Origin: Marasmius tenuissimus
Lineage: Eukaryota; Basidiomycota; Agaricomycetes; Agaricales; Marasmiaceae
Assembly: GCA_029532415.1 (NCBI GenBank)
Contig: JAQOTA010000019.1
Span: 420,333-484,332, forward strand
Direction of reading: 5' to 3'
DNA: 64,000 bases
The notes beneath the pieces were generated by a model. It was not told the origin of the DNA. It did not search any database and saw nothing but the letters and a program-made list of their open reading frames with translations. Both the position numbers and the translations under genes were made by a program. This document shows, one piece after another, positions 1 through 10,380 of this stretch (positions within the stretch are counted from its first letter, which is position 1; each line of letters opens with the position of its first letter).

Positions 1-406
1 TGACCATGACAAAGGAATACGGGTAGATGTCAAGGTCCCTATTGAGAATGCTTATCCCTAAATGGATCAGCCGTGTAGCTCGAATCACTAACTTCAGACT
101 TGGGTGAGGTCCGCAGAGCGAATCACTAATCCTGCTCGAAAAACACGCATACGACTTCTCGAGCCGTAACGGCTACTGGTCACTTACTCAGGTTAAGAAT
201 GACGATATCAATGTACCGTCTTATAACACCACCCCCGCCGAAAAACCGACCGCCATCTCTGACATACCCACCCCAAACCAATTTTCCACAACAGGCCCAC
301 AAGCTCCGTGCATCCCCCATTGACTGAATTGCCTAGTTTGACAGCAATTTTGGTCATCATAACTATTCTGTTACGTCTGCTGTCAGTGTTGGTGGTTACT
401 TACCTT
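1..406. other. Intergenic, no gene seen
   Basis: No open frame of convincing length or composition is present on either strand. A short imperfect direct repeat (a run like cgaatcacta) occurs twice between about 78 and 130. Nothing else was recognised. Confidence 0.5.
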
Positions 407-665
407 ACTCGTTGTCACCAAAAGTGACGGACCTGTAACACACACGTGGTTACCATTGGACTCGTCACTTTTGTGTATGTTTATCACGTATTGTTCTATA
501 TATCTAGATTATATGCTCATAGCACAGTTCAATGAGGCGATATAGGCTAGCTGGAAGTGCAGAAGCTAAAAGAAGTATCCAATAAAACACAGAATAGTGA
601 TCCTGAGCGAGTAGTGTGAAATGTCACAGGGAGTGACTGGACCGTCACTTTTGGTGACAACGAGT
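407..665. repeat. MITE-like inverted-repeat unit
   Basis: Bases 407-430 and 642-665 are perfect 24-base inverted copies of each other (left arm starts ACTCGTTGTCACC, right arm ends GGTGACAACGAGT). They bound a 211-bp AT-rich centre with no coding potential. The flanks also resemble each other in inverted orientation (ttactta on the left, taagtaa on the right), so the true ends may lie a few bases further out. Size and structure fit a non-autonomous DNA transposon. I could not identify a clean target-site duplication, so a simple hairpin repeat remains possible. It sits about 115 bp upstream of the start of the split gene at 781. Confidence 0.55.
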
Positions 666-780
666 GTAAGCACTAGTAAGTAATATGGCGTGTTACTCAC
701 GCCTACCGAGTATATTAGTGATGGCGCAAATTCTCCGCTTGACTTCACTCCCCACAACTTCCCTTACGATAACCTCAATG

Positions 781-1069
781 GCCCATTTCTTTCAACATGC
801 ACAAAACGTATATGTCGATGGAAACCCTCGATTTCAGCACGTAGAAGGGGATTCGGTGACTCAAGTGATTTACTTCGGAGACGGTTCCGGAAACTCTTCG
901 TACCATCAGCAACGCGACGTTGAACAAATAATGGTACGGTATCGTACAGTGATTCCACCTGCCCAAGATAAGATCTTGACACCTTTCCACTCGTACTCAG
1001 CCGATACAAGACCACTACGCCAGGATTCTTCGGGGCGACATCATTTTGCAAGAAGAAATTGGGTCGGAG
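781..1069 (+). pseudogene. 5' part of uncharacterised fungal gene, split by retrotransposon
   Basis: Exon 1 (781-933, 51 codons) starts MAHFFQHAQN and carries a short 'HVEGD' segment typical of the N-terminus of a large uncharacterised Agaricomycete family, as I recall it. A 67-bp intron (934-1000) ends in ctcag. Exon 2 begins at 1001 and reads in phase into a conserved-looking 'LRGDIILQEE' segment that stops exactly at the LTR border (1069). The frame continues at 7598, on the far side of the Ty3/Gypsy element, once one copy of the 5-bp target duplication is ignored. The function of the family is unknown. The gene is certainly interrupted and further lesions follow in the 3' part. Confidence 0.6.
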
Positions 1070-1554
1070 TGTCATGAAGACGCCACTTTTCCCTCCACCA
1101 TTGACTCACATGATTATCACATGTTCTTTTCTCACAGTCACTTACTATACATCTTTCTTTCTCACGATTCCCTTTCTTAACCCACCATCACGCAGCTTTA
1201 ACCCACATCGCGCAGCCATCCCATTATCTCATACCAACTCATTCCTTATTCATCCTTGACTCATACTTACTCATACATGACTCATAGGTAGCCACTCTGA
1301 CTCCAGCTCTGACTATAGGATAGGTATATAAGCTAGCTAGTCTTCACCTGGTCCCTCATCTTGACCTCTTGTCGTTGGGACCAGGTGAGTAGTACAGTCT
1401 CCTTCACTTTCCTTCTCTACAGTAGATCTAACTTGTCATTGGGACCAGTTTCTGCCTTATCTCTGTCTGAGTCAAGCCCACTGCTCCTCTCCTAGCTTGC
1501 TACCACTGCTCTATGCCTCTGCCGTCTCCGATAGATGCTCAGCACTTTGTGACA
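1070..1554 (+). repeat. 5' LTR of element 1
   Basis: 485 bp, TGTCATGAAG to TTTGTGACA. It contains a TATA box at 1325 and a 10-bp stem (1346-1355 with 1377-1386) around the likely transcript start. A near-copy lies at 7108-7592, with about eight transitions and two transversions between them. Confidence 0.93.
1325..1332 (+). promoter_or_regulatory. TATA box in 5' LTR of element 1
   Basis: TATATAAG at 1325-1332. The first base of the proposed self-priming sequence (1358) is 33 bases downstream of its first T, where a transcript start is expected. The 3' LTR has the same box at 7363-7370. Confidence 0.6.
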
Positions 1555-1556
1555 TT

Positions 1557-1566
1557 AGGTCAAGAT
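1557..1566 (+). promoter_or_regulatory. Proposed self-priming primer-binding site, element 1
   Basis: AGGTCAAGAT begins two bases after the 5' LTR. It is perfectly complementary to ATCTTGACCT at 1358-1367, the expected 5' end of the element's own RNA. No tRNA-type TGG primer site is present at the LTR border. In Tf1/sushi-type elements the first bases of the mRNA fold back onto this position and prime reverse transcription. The second element has the same arrangement. Confidence 0.6.
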
Positions 1567-2148
1567 CCTTTATTGCACTGACAGCCTCGCTGAAAGGAAG
1601 GTTGTCCTTGCAAGTTTACAACGGCTTCTGCACGAGACTGTTATCGACGACTACATGGAGTAGACCCCAGGACTTCCTTATTTTGGAATCAGAGAAATCC
1701 CAAATAGACCAGTTGGTACAAGTGTAAAAACCAACCTTGCCCGAACACTACCCCAGAGAATTCCATTCCTGAAACTTTTACCTTTGAAGGTGACGAAGTA
1801 CTCGATCCTATCCCTGCTCCCCGTGTACCAACCCCTGAACAAGAACCAAGACCCCTGTCACCACCGCTCTCCACTTCAGAACTCGCAACCTCACTCACAC
1901 GCCTCACAGTAGCAGGCCCATCAGAAGAACCTGACAGTCCACCTACTGCTTTCCACCCCGTCACTCCCAGTCCTCTTGATACGCCGACCGCCCATACTGA
2001 AATTCCAGCATTTGTTGCCTCAGAAGCTACTTTTGCTATAGCCAAGACCCCGACCAACACATGACCGTCTTCTGCCGCTGCACACAGAGCTCCTTCACCT
2101 ACCACGTCTACCACATCCACTCACACTTCTGAATCCAATACCACCAAC

Positions 2149-3330
2149 ATGTCTACATCCAATACCGCAAGCCAAGCCACACTGGATGAAGTCCTAAGGG
2201 CTATGGTGAAATCCCAGAAAGACACCCAAGCACAGCTAGATGCCATTAAGGAAGCCTTCCAGTCCAACAAAGAAGTAGGGAAGATCATTGCCAAACCCAG
2301 TAACTTCAAGGGAGAAACCTGGGATGTGGTACGCTTTCTACCCATGTTCAAAAACTGGGCTATACAGGAGAAGGTCCTCCAGCACCCAACAGAGAAGGGT
2401 CAATTAGACAAGTGGAAGACGATTCAATCCGCTCTATCCTTCTGTGAGGGGAAGGCAGGAGCTTGGGCAGCCTACTACCTGATACAGGCCAACAAGGTAG
2501 CCCTGAAAGAGCTCCCTGAAGACCTATTCCCTTTCAGAGGGAGATGGGCCCAGTTTGAGGAATCCTTCAAAGTCCGGTTCAGGGCAGCCAATGAAAAGGC
2601 GGATGCCATTGAAATCCTTACCAACCTTAAACAGGGGAACAAGACTGCGACTCTCTACAGTCAGGAATTCAAGGAGGCCACTATGAAGACAGGACTATCA
2701 GACGCAGATCTTCGAATCCAATACCGCAAGGGTCTGAATGCAGACCTTAAACGACTACTGGTGATGATGGAATTGTCCCAAGGAGAACCCGCCAATCTAA
2801 CCGAACTGGAAACACGAGCTTGCAAAGCAGAGAGGTCCTTGCAGGAGGAAGGATTAGTGGCCAAGAAACAGGTAGAAATGATTGTCACTACTATTAGCGT
2901 GAACCGATCCAACATCCCCACAGGAAATGGACGCACTAGGGAGGACTTTGTGAAAGCAATGCGGGGGAAGTGTTATGGATGTGGGGTGAGTGATCATACC
3001 AAGGCTAACGGGAACCATGGACAGGATAAATGCAACTACTGTGCACGTCCTAGACACAGGTCCAATGTCTGTCAGGATAAGTACCTAGGGAGAGCACCCA
3101 GAGGAGGAATCCGACGCCAACAGATTTCAGCCACCCCTTTCACTCTCTTTCCGGATGAACCGACACCTGCACCCTCGTACTCACCAACGCCAATGACCCC
3201 TACTGCCCAAATCTCTGCCACTCCTTCTTCCACCCCCAACATGAATGCTGTCGCCCAAATCGCTGCCCTCCAACAAGCCCCAGCCCAGCAGAACACTATT
3301 CTCCAACAACTTATGCAAAAGGATTTTTAA
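2149..3330 (+). pseudogene. gag: gag of element 1
   Basis: 393-codon capsid/nucleocapsid frame from MSTSNTASQ. The middle (roughly residues 50-230) has the Trp/Phe-rich retrotransposon gag pattern. A zinc knuckle of the CX2CX4HX4C type (CNYCARPRHRSNVC) lies near residue 300, preceded by a degenerate Cys-rich stretch. The C-terminus is Pro/Thr/Gln-rich. The same frame is open upstream to about 1708 but is broken by TGA at 2062-2064, so the original protein was probably longer and this ATG may be internal. Pol overlaps its end in the -1 frame. Confidence 0.8.
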
Positions 3331-3350
3331 GTAGGGTGTCCGCCTTTGCC

Positions 3351-6300
3351 ATGACGAAGACACCCTCACCAGCTTCAGTCTATGCTCCCTCCTCGTATGA
3401 CTCAATTCACTCATGTACAATATCCTCCGTTCGCGAAATAGACACTCTCTCACCTCACTTCTGCATATGAGTCACACTGAAAGGAAAGCATCGCCAGACT
3501 GAAACAACAGCCATGATCGACAGTGGGACCACCGCATTATTTCTTGGAAAATCCTTTGTCGCAACCAATTGCATCACCACTTTCCCTCTCCAACACCCAA
3601 TTCGAGTTCACAACATTGATGGAACACTAAACCAGGCTGGAAGTATCACACACTATGCTCGTCTAGGTCTGGTAGTGGAGGACACTGACACCTGGACGGA
3701 CTTCTTGGTCACAGATCTAGGAGGAGAACATGTTATATTAGGGCTACCTTGGCTTCGGAAGACCAATCCTCAGATCAACTGGAAAGGAGGACACCTTTCA
3801 GTCCCAAAACGAGGAGTGAAGATAGAAGAAGTGGAGGATGAAGAGAAATGGGCAGGAACAGGTAAACCACCACTCAGCAATGCTATCCTTGAATCTATCA
3901 AAGACCCCTTCGAAACCATCCATGCATCCATTATTGAAACACCCCCAGTGGAGCCTGAAGATACAACGCCACTTTATCATATCATGGCCAACCGGGCCAC
4001 ATGCAGATCTTTAGTCAAAAAAGGAATCTTAGAGGACTGTCATGACGAGGTATGGGTTGCAGCAGGGTGCACGTACTCTCAACAGATTGCTGAAGAAACC
4101 AACAAGGAAAAGCCAAAACAGTCATTTGAGGAGATGGTACCAGAATCATATCGGGAATACGCTAAAGTCTTTTCTGAGCAGGAATCCGAATGACTTCCAG
4201 CTCACAAGCCATGGGATCATGCTATCAAACTCACACCAGGATCACCACAGACCATGAAAACGGAGGTCTACCCCATGTCACTTAACAAACAACAAGAACT
4301 GGACAAGTTCCTGGAGGAGAACCAACGGAAAGGCTACATCTGACCCTCGAAATCACCTCTTGCGTCACCTGTTTTCTTTGTGAAGAAGAAGGATGGAAAA
4401 CTCAGATTTGTGCAGGACTATTGGAAACTTGACGAGTACACTATCAAAAACCGCTACCCACTCCCTCTGGTCACAGATATCGTCAATCGACTCCAAGGTG
4501 CAAAGTATTTCACAAAATTCAATGTACAATGGGGATACAACAACGTACAGATTAAGGAAGGAGATGAATGGAAGGCCGCCTTTGCAACCAATAGGGGACT
4601 TTTCAAACCAAGAGTGATGTTTTTTGGACTCACTAACTCACCTGCTACATTCCAATCCCTCATAAATTCTATATTTGCCAATCTCATTGCCCTAGGAAAA
4701 GTCGCCGTGTACCTGGACGACATTCTCATCTTCACCAGTACATGAGAGGAGCATCAGATCCTAGTCAAGGAGGTCTTGTCATGACTCCAGAAACACAACC
4801 TCTACCTACAACCAGAGAAATGCCAATTTGAACAACAGGAAATCGAGTACCTGGGACTCCTGATCAGTGAAGGCCAAGTACGCATGGACCCAGCTAAAGT
4901 CAAAGCTGTACAAGAATGGGCAATTCCTCGAAACCTGCGTGATGTCCGGGGCTTTTTGGGATTCGCCAACTTCTACTGACACTTCATTAGGGATTTTGCG
5001 AAAACAGCACAGCCACTGAACGACCTCACACAAAAGCATGTCCCCTTTGACTGGGGAACTCAGCAACAAGCAGCCTTTGATGAACTTCGAACAGCCTTCA
5101 CCACTGCTCCAATCTTAACTCTTTGGGACCCAGACCAGCCAACACGCATCAAAGTTGACGCCTCTGGATTTGCTACAGGAAGAGTGCTATCCCAGAAATT
5201 AGAAGACGGCTTATGGCACCCAGTGGCATTCCAATCAGCATCCATGCAGCCAGCGGAGAGAAATTATGAGATATGGGACCAGGAGATGTTGGCAATCATT
5301 GACACCCTGAAGGACTGGTGATACTTTCTGGAAGGACAACCTCAGCCATTTGAGATCCTGACTGACCATTTGAATTTGGAGTTCTGGAAGAATGCTCAAA
5401 ACCTAAGTTGCCGACAGGCTCGCTGGGCACTTTATCTGTCCCGTTTTCACTTCCAACTCGATCATTGCCCTGGCAAAACCAACACACTAGCCGACCCCCT
5501 CTCTCGAATGACAGCACATCAGGTCTCAGATAACGAGGACAACCGCCAACAAGTGGTTCTCAGACCAGAACTCTTCGTACAAATTGCAGCCACAGCATTG
5601 GTCAATCCGCTCAAAAATCAGATCAGGGAAGCCTCCGTTAGAGAAGCGGAAGTATTGGAAGGACTCTGACAGTTGAAGAAGAATGGGCTGTCGCGGTTGG
5701 TAAACGGACTAGCTGAGTGGGAGGAGGACAATGGACTGGTATACCACAGAGGGCGAGTATATGTACCCCCAGACGAGGAGCTGCAAAGGGAGGTAGTACG
5801 ACAGTGTCATGACAACCCAACCGCAGGACATCCTGGACTCCATGACACGCTGGATCTGGTGGACACCCACTTTTGGTGGCCAACCATGCGTTCGTTTGTG
5901 GAGAAATACGTGGAAGGATGTGATTCCTGTCCACGCAAAAAGCTACACCAACACCCCCGTGCTGTTATGCAACCCCTCGAAGTACCGAATGGCCCATGGG
6001 AGGAAGTAGGAGTCGACCTGATCACTCAACTACCAGATTCTCACGGCTATGATGCAATCCTAGTCTGCACCAATCTCTTCACAAAACAGGTCCACACCAT
6101 CCCCTGCACCACTAACATCACGGCCGAAGGGATAGCAGACCTCTACTACCGAGAGATATTCCGACTTCACAGTTTACCCCTGCGTTTTGTGTCAGATCGG
6201 GGCCCTCAGTTCAATGCCAAGCTCACCAGAGCACTACTAAAACGACTAGGGATCAAGGGTAGCTTCACATCAGGATACCACCCCCAGGCCAATGGACAGA

Positions 6301-7066
6301 CAGAAAGAGCGAACCAGGAGGTGGAGAAGTACCTGAGGCTGTATACGAACTACTGGCAAGACGATTGGTCTGAACATCTTCCACTCGCAGAATTTGTACT
6401 CAACTCCCACACGCACTCAGCCCACCATTTATCCCCCTTTGAACTCCTATATGGGTACTTACCCCTTTTCAATATCCCAGTGGGACAATCGGGAATCCAA
6501 GAAGTCGAAAACTGTATCAACATTCTGCGTGGAGTACACCGGGACACGGGGGCAGCTCTACACTTGACAAAGCGACACCAAAATGAGGGATACGAGTGAG
6601 GAAAGAAGAAGGCACACCAGTTCAAGGTTGGGGACTAGATGAATCCGACTTCAACCTGAAACTATCGAGTGAGAAATTGGGCAATCAGAGCCTGGGCCCC
6701 TTTGAGATAGTACAGGAAGTGGGAGGTTTGGACTATCGGTTGGATTTGCCAGAAGAGCTGGGACGACACCACACCATCTTCCACGTTGACAAACTCTACC
6801 TCTACAAGGGCAATCTGATTACCAGTCTGCTACCAGAACCCCCAGGGCCAATTGAGATTGAGGGCGAGGATGAACCAGAGTATGAGGTGGACGAAATTCT
6901 TGACAGTCAGTACAGGTGGCACCGGTTGGAGTATAGAGTCAAGTGGAAGGGAGACCAGCAAAGCACATGGGAACCAGCACCGAATCTAAAGAATGCCCCA
7001 CGGAAGGTAAAAGAGTTCCACAAGAAACACCCAGCAGCAGCAGGACCAGCACCCCGAGACAACTGA
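3351..7066 (+). pseudogene. pol: pol of element 1 (PR-RT-RH-IN-chromodomain), broken
   Basis: Read in one frame from 3351 (ATG; the frame is also open back through the gag stop). Protease has DSGTT at about 3516. Reverse transcriptase spans about 4380-4745 with YLDD. RNase H is near 5100-5350 (VDASGFA). Integrase has an HHCC zinc region near 5810-5945, then the catalytic core with DRGPQF and the TERAN motif. The chromodomain (YEVDEILD ... WEPAPNLKNAP) is at about 6880-7040. In-frame TGA codons occur at 3468, 4191, 4341, 4743, 4782, 4977, 5319, 5667 and 6597, mostly where related elements have Arg. Near 6636 the reading shifts frame, consistent with a deletion of about 10 bases. The product cannot be made intact. 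Confidence 0.88.
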
Positions 7067-7107
7067 AGTGTAGTCATCGAGGACGATGAAGCGTAGAAGG
7101 GGGGTAA

Positions 7108-7592
7108 TGCCATGAAGACACCACTTTTCCCTCCACCATTGACTCACATGATTATAACATGTTCTTTTCTCACGGTCACTTACTATACATCCTTATTTCT
7201 CACGATTCCCTTTCTTAACCCACCATCACGCAGCTTTAACCCACATCGCGCAGCCATCCCATTATCTCATACCAACTCATTCCTTATTCATCCTTGACTC
7301 ATACTTACTCATATACGACTCATAGGTAGCCACTCTGACTCCAGCTCTGACTATAGGATAGGTATATAAGCTAGCTAGTCTTCACCTGGTCCCTCATCTT
7401 GACCTCTTGTCGTTGGGACCAGGTGAGTAGTACAGTCTCCTTCACTTTCCTTCTCTACAGTAGATCTAACTTGTCATTGGGACCAGTTTCTGCCTTATCT
7501 CTGTCTGAGTCAAGCCCACTGCTCCTCTCCTAGCTTGCTACCACTGCTCTGTGCCTCTGCTGTCTCCGATAGATGCTCAGCACTTTGTGACA
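7108..7592 (+). repeat. 3' LTR of element 1
   Basis: 485 bp, TGCCATGAAG to TTTGTGACA, directly after the purine tract and GTAA. Same length as the 5' LTR, with no indels seen by eye and about 10 substitutions. Confidence 0.93.
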
Positions 7593-7597
7593 CGAAG

Positions 7598-9364
7598 AAT
7601 ATGAAGATGGCTGTCCAGCAGCTGTTCAAATCGACAGATCCCTTCCAGAGCTGGGTGCCGGCAAGAACCGTGACAATCAACGTTCGAAAAAGGGTCTTCA
7701 AAGCACAGATTATCCACCTCAATGGGCAAGCGTTCACTGTTATCACTTTCGAGCCTGAGAACCAGGATAAGGAAACGACCAGAACCGTGTGTTCTACCCG
7801 CCTACTCAGCTGTGGTAGGGCTGCTAACTCATGGTGTCATCCAGATATGGAAACGGGTTTATAACGCATCAGCGAGACACACGTAGGTATGAGTAATGTA
7901 TTTGGATGGACACGCCGATCATGCTCGAGAATAGATCACCGCTGCTCACTCGGCTCTTCGCGCTAGCTCGGGCTCATATGCCGATGTTTATCTTGCATGA
8001 CGGTGAGCAGGCTTATTATCTTTACAATAAAACTCCGAGCTACGCTGAGTCCCAGAGCTCGCCGGTTCGCAAAGATTTTCTGATCAATATATGACGAATT
8101 CAATCGTCTTCCAGTACCTTCAACACACGATTGTACTCGAGTATGTCCTACGGGCTCTTTGAGTCACGATCACCCGAAGCTGACTACAATGGTTCTCAGT
8201 GGACCTCAATAATACAGGGCTCTATCAATCCCAGTATGTATACAACACACCCCTCTTAACTCGATTAGTAACCCTACCGAGCAGGTTTCTTTCGACCTAT
8301 GGACCAACGATTGGCTGTTCAATCTCAAATCACAATCCTGGCAGTACAATGACCCGTCTGTCTCCATCTCACCACCCACCATCGTTGAGTACGACTGGAA
8401 CTCTCACCTTCCACTCATCGGCAAGATTCCCGTTCTACCCTCAAGCAATCGGCCTCGCCCTAATATCGGCGGGGTTGTCGCCCACTTCGGGAGAAATTTC
8501 GGCGATTTTCTATATTTGCTTGCTCCGTGGGGAGAGACAAGAAGCATATCACTTTCGCAGGTCTCGAGACATGGATTTCTCACTTTCGGGGCCGTTGTGG
8601 ACTCCGAAAAACCAGGAATTGTCGCCCATTTTTTGACCACGCCAGCTCCCGAATGGTACTGTAAGACCAGTGACCGTGTCAACGTACAAACTCAATATTC
8701 CAAGTCGGGTAAGGCGCTCAAGCTCTGTCATGCCTCGTTTCCCTGCGCTTACATCTTTTTCACCCTCTTAGTACCCTCACGGGTCGACTTGACTTTTTGC
8801 AACTCCAATACAGGGAATGTCCGAGCAACCATGTACTTCTCTCTGCGACTTCCTGATAGAGACCGAAGTCGACTCCGTGCTGCGTTTCTCAGCCAGTCCC
8901 TACCGTTATACAATGCTTGCGATGATGCGTACAATCATGGTCCGTCCGCTGAGGATTATTTCTGCACTGCATTGTCTGATAACGTACATTTTCTAGTGTA
9001 CATTGACGAAATCGGATTCTCTCTTGCGGGTACCTTCTCCCAAGACCCGACGACATATCCCGCTCCCGTGTACCTCTTCATATCACCTAAAATGGCCTTC
9101 GAGACGATCAACGGTATGCATTGTGTACGTCTCCCCTTTAGGCCCGATACGAGTCTACTATTCTATTGGTCTTTTGATCCAAAGGGAATACGGCCAATTC
9201 CCGAGGAAGATTGGGAGAGGCACGGTATCCCCAAGCTGGCTACGAGAGTACGAGCTGGATCGTCCCCCATAACGTTCGGTTTGAACTCCGATTTCCGGTG
9301 GTTGAGGATATTGAGGAACCAGGTCCGCTGGCAATCTACGAACGAGGCGAGATTGAACGGTTAA
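7598..9364 (+). pseudogene. 3' part of the retrotransposon-split uncharacterised gene
   Basis: Continues the exon interrupted at 1069: 7598-7786 reads in phase (NMKMAVQQ ... VRKRVFKAQ ... FTVITFEP). A 58-bp intron follows, then IWKRVYNAS. After that the frame is damaged: either splice choice near 7883-7887 meets a stop (TAG at 7884). The reading frame resumes with LFALARAHMPMFILHD and appears to shift once more near 8270-8290. From about 8300 to 9364 it is largely open and ends with the family's C-terminal block (YWSFDPKG ... HGIPKL). The homologous intact copy at 13182-15432 supports these assignments. The function is unknown. It is probably a dead gene, since it has lesions besides the insertion. 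Confidence 0.6.
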
Positions 9365-10380
9365 ATGCGAGATCTCGACTCTAGGCGCCTTGTAAACTAC
9401 ATCCGACAACGGTCATGGAATGATTTAGATGACACACTTGCGGATGAAGTGCTGTACTTGTAGACATAGTAAATTCAGGATGTCTAAATGAACGATATGT
9501 GACTCCTGTGGCGAGTATCAGGTGGGTAGAGAGTACTCATAGAGGTTGCCCCAGTGCTTGATGTGATCCCGTCAGTGCGGGAGCCCGCTTGAGATCTATA
9601 GACTACAGCATCCTCTTTACCATCACCAAACCTTCTGGATGCTGAACCTCAACATAACTGTTATCTAATTGCAGGTTCGACACGGATCACTTGCACCCAC
9701 CCACTGCCTCATCGTTATGGATCTTGAGAGACCAATACTACGAGTAACGACTACTATGCTACCTACGGTTCCAGGTCACCACCCTTCTAGTGATCAAAAT
9801 GTGCAAGAATTCGATCCCGTAAAAGTTGGAAGACGGCTGAGATCTGAGTCCCATGATTTTATCATAGTCTATGATCACGATGCGGGCCGATGACGAATTC
9901 GAGGCTCCTGGGCTCACGGGTCTTTGTGAATATACCCCATGTAGGGCACTACATATGTACGGTACTCACACCCTGGCAGTTTTTAGTATTATAAGGTCCT
10001 GTGTCTATCTATCTATCTCCAGAAATGATAGATGACCTATGTTAGATAAACGGAGATGGCCTGTATTCTGGCACTGGCATCGTTTCTTCAGCTCAGCTCG
10101 TGACAGCCAAACTCGTGATCATCCGGTATACACAAGTAGTAGTACATCAACTTGCTGTCCGAGGTCGTATGCGAAAGATTCGGCGCGTCCTATCTTTGAG
10201 ATGGCGCCACCACTCTTGTCCTGCGCTTAAAGGTCCCAAAATTCTCCTTGATGATGGTGGAGAATCACTAGATATACTAAGGTACTTGAGTTGGGGAGCA
10301 AAGTAGCGGAGAAGACGGACGCCCACTTTGTTTCAGCTACGAGCATATGTTTGACATCAGCGTGAATGGTGGGCATACGC
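9365..10380. other. Intergenic, no gene seen
   Basis: Only short frames without recognisable domains occur here. A (TCTA)n tract of about 14 bases lies near 10004. The region separates the split gene from the convergent minus-strand gene ending at 10381. Confidence 0.4.

Larger units (their letters stand above)
1070..7592 (+). mobile_element. Ty3/Gypsy chromovirus LTR retrotransposon, decayed (element 1)
   Basis: A 6523-bp element with two 485-bp LTRs that start TG and end CA. The flanks CGGAG (1065-1069) and CGAAG (7593-7597) look like a 5-bp target duplication with one change. A purine tract, AGAAGGGGGG (7095-7104), lies just before the 3' LTR. Domain order is gag, protease, reverse transcriptase, RNase H, integrase, chromodomain, which places it in the chromovirus branch of Metaviridae-like elements. 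Ten in-frame TGA codons and a small deletion near 6636 make it non-autonomous. The LTRs differ at about 10 positions by eye (roughly 2%), so it is older than the element at 28238. It inserted into exon 2 of the gene that starts at 781. Confidence 0.93.

Noticed and set aside
1689..2120. 143-codon minus-strand frame in element 1
   Set aside because: It is antisense to the upstream gag-frame extension, and its Val/Gly-rich composition reflects the Thr/Pro-rich plus strand.
2062..6599. TGA might be read as an amino acid (altered genetic code)
   Set aside because: TGA serves as the normal stop in several intact genes here (for example at 26193, 48931 and 52502), and the young element has no in-frame TGA. 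Mutation of CGA explains the pattern.
10004..10017. TCTA microsatellite
   Set aside because: Very short and of a common type; no sign of function.
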